Source: Betaproteobacteria bacterium (lineage in GTDB: Bacteria > Pseudomonadota > Gammaproteobacteria > Burkholderiales > SG8-39). From it: a DNA stretch of 7,206 nt. The notes under the pieces are model-generated. The model searched no databases and had not been told where the DNA came from. It was given only the letters and a program-made list of their open reading frames with translations. The stretch lies in assembly GCA_011391295.1 (NCBI GenBank), contig JAABQT010000074.1:1-7206 (forward strand), given 5' to 3'. The translations under genes and the position numbers were made by a program. The stretch's first letter is position 1, and every line of letters begins with the position of its first letter. Shown here in pieces: positions 6,801-7,206 of the stretch.

Positions 6801-7206
6801 TTTGCCGTTCCCGCTGAATCGCCCGGCGTACAGGCATCGAGCGCCGCTCGGGAACTTCCCGCGCTCGATCTGGCGGCGGAGGAGTTCAGCTATCGGGGCA
6901 AGCGCTTTGGCCGCGTGGAGATCGTGGCGGAGCAGGACGGTCCCGACTGGCGCATCGACCGGCTGGCGATGCGCAACCCGGAAGGCTCGCTTTCCGGCAA
7001 AGGGCTGTGGCGCACCGGGCCGGCGCCAGGCACGTCGCTCGAGGTGGACATCGAATCGGGCGATGTCGGCCGCTTCCTCGAGCGCGTGGGCTATCCCGGG
7101 CTGGTGAGCCGCGGCCGCGTGAAGATGCAGTCCTCGCTTGCCTGGAACGGCGACCCGACCGCGATCGATTATCCCAGCCTGTCGGGGCAGGTCCGGTTGC
7201 ACGCCG
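3861..7206 (+). CDS. yhdP: YhdP-family AsmA-like envelope protein (cut by right edge)
   Basis: YhdP belongs to the AsmA-like bridge proteins; in E. coli, YhdP, TamB and YdbH act redundantly in moving phospholipids from inner to outer membrane. The visible part is 1115 codons in one uninterrupted frame. A single N-terminal membrane anchor (about residues 17-40, rich in Leu, Phe, Ala and Trp) follows a basic cytoplasmic tail (RR at 6-7, R15). After it comes VAALSRAVGLQVKIGSLAADW (51-71), typical of AsmA-like N-termini. Family-like segments follow: a YLPLATIMGSKTRDWL stretch starting at about 527, GDLRDFPF (560-567) and GLVGVRIDLPAPLGK (806-820). The rest is the alternating-residue pattern expected of a long beta-rich periplasmic groove. 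A Gly/Ala/Glu-rich loop at about 910-922 looks like a flexible linker. The E. coli protein is about 1266 residues, so some 150 or more residues lie beyond the edge. The start is set by GGAG upstream. TamB and AsmA are related alternatives, but the motifs favour YhdP. Confidence 0.92.
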   Translation, partial: MQTPERRGAAHALLRGLEILAWTAFFAFAALFLALRFWLLPQVERYQDEVVAALSRAVGLQVKIGSLAADWDGLRPRLTVSDLRVYDRDGREALVLPAVEHVVGWSSLLARELRLHTLAIEGPRLTIRRDALGAIHVAGIELRAQPGAAEGGLALWILGQREIVIRNAAIAWVDELRGAPPLELRALQFRLRNRGDVHQIGLSARPPRELGASVELRASLIGRSATPPRAWNGRVYAEFGSTDLAGWRAWVDYPVEVRSGHGALRLWATFGAGKLVDATADLALNGVAVRLGKDLPELQLSSVVGRVQGRGSEQGYEFGVRRLALVPAQGPAMRGTSFSASWQAAPAGGAVSADLIELVPLAYLAEYLPFPPDLRKLLAELAPRGTLTNASFDWSGELPDRARFQARARFESLGMSPWRAIPGFANLSGRIDATEAKGALTLTARNVEIDLPRVFPEPRIRLTALSGKVGWERKEGAATVRIASLAYANEDFTGTASGSYATASAGPGSLDLSAHLQRADGASLPKYLPLATIMGSKTRDWLIAAIRGGQVTDARLKLQGDLRDFPFAEPGQGLFQVIAQVRGVTLAFAEGWPPIEEIEGELRVEGLRMDITARSARILGVSVSGTRAVIASLRAPVTLVVAGEAAGPSDRFLDYLRESPLRSKIGTIPDGVNAAGSAQLRLKLELPLADLSKTRVAGNFRFAGNTLRLGSRLPPVERASGTLEFDESSLHLRDAGGHFVGGPLRVIGGTQRDGGVLLSASGAFTVEGLGPLLEERARRYLQGGAPYSGSVRFSAGAGPQIAAESGLVGVRIDLPAPLGKAAEEQQLLRVSLVQSEGVERDRLSVSFGQWLLAELLRRREADAMVPERTSIALNPGAGGQLRLPARPDSILVYGSLERLDLSQWLALLRGEGEGGGAGAAAALELSVGTLDAFGRRMRDIVVKAHVQGGGWKASVDSPDIAGDVEYESAGRGKMVARMARFAVPAESPGVQASSAARELPALDLAAEEFSYRGKRFGRVEIVAEQDGPDWRIDRLAMRNPEGSLSGKGLWRTGPAPGTSLEVDIESGDVGRFLERVGYPGLVSRGRVKMQSSLAWNGDPTAIDYPSLSGQVRLHA

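Overview
This is an ordinary, gene-dense stretch of a high-GC Gram-negative chromosome, most likely from a betaproteobacterium. The evidence is strong G/C preference at third codon positions, an outer-membrane-type lipoprotein, a proteobacterial-type two-domain GlnE, and a YhdP-family protein (TIGR02099-like). I recall ilvE, glnE and yhdP lying close together in many Betaproteobacteria. The genus cannot be fixed from the sequence alone.

Layout. (1) Positions 1-339, minus strand: the N-terminal 113 residues of a branched-chain amino acid aminotransferase (IlvE), running off the left edge. (2) Positions 365-1165, plus strand: a complete 266-residue lipoprotein of the DUF3047 family, divergent from ilvE with 25 bp between the two start codons. 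(3) Positions 1162-3729, minus strand: a complete glnE (855 residues), the bifunctional glutamine synthetase adenylyltransferase/adenylyl-removing enzyme. It is tail-to-tail with the DUF3047 gene, and their stop codons overlap in a shared CTAG. (4) Positions 3730-3860: a 131-bp divergent control region. (5) From 3861 to the right edge, plus strand: the first 1115 codons of a YhdP-family AsmA-like inner-membrane/periplasmic protein.

Functionally this is housekeeping: branched-chain amino acid/glutamate transamination (IlvE), control of nitrogen assimilation through glutamine synthetase (GlnE), and envelope lipid homeostasis (YhdP), plus an envelope lipoprotein of unknown role (DUF3047). Transcription alternates minus, plus, minus, plus, so no two neighbours form a co-directional operon inside the window.

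I found no mobile element, CRISPR array, tRNA, rRNA, toxin/antitoxin or defence system, and no clear sign of a new system. The points worth a second look are the two very compact gene junctions, the missing Shine-Dalgarno sequence in front of glnE beside a possible two-way -10 element, GlnE's short N-terminus, and the DUF3047 lipoprotein placed between ilvE and glnE.
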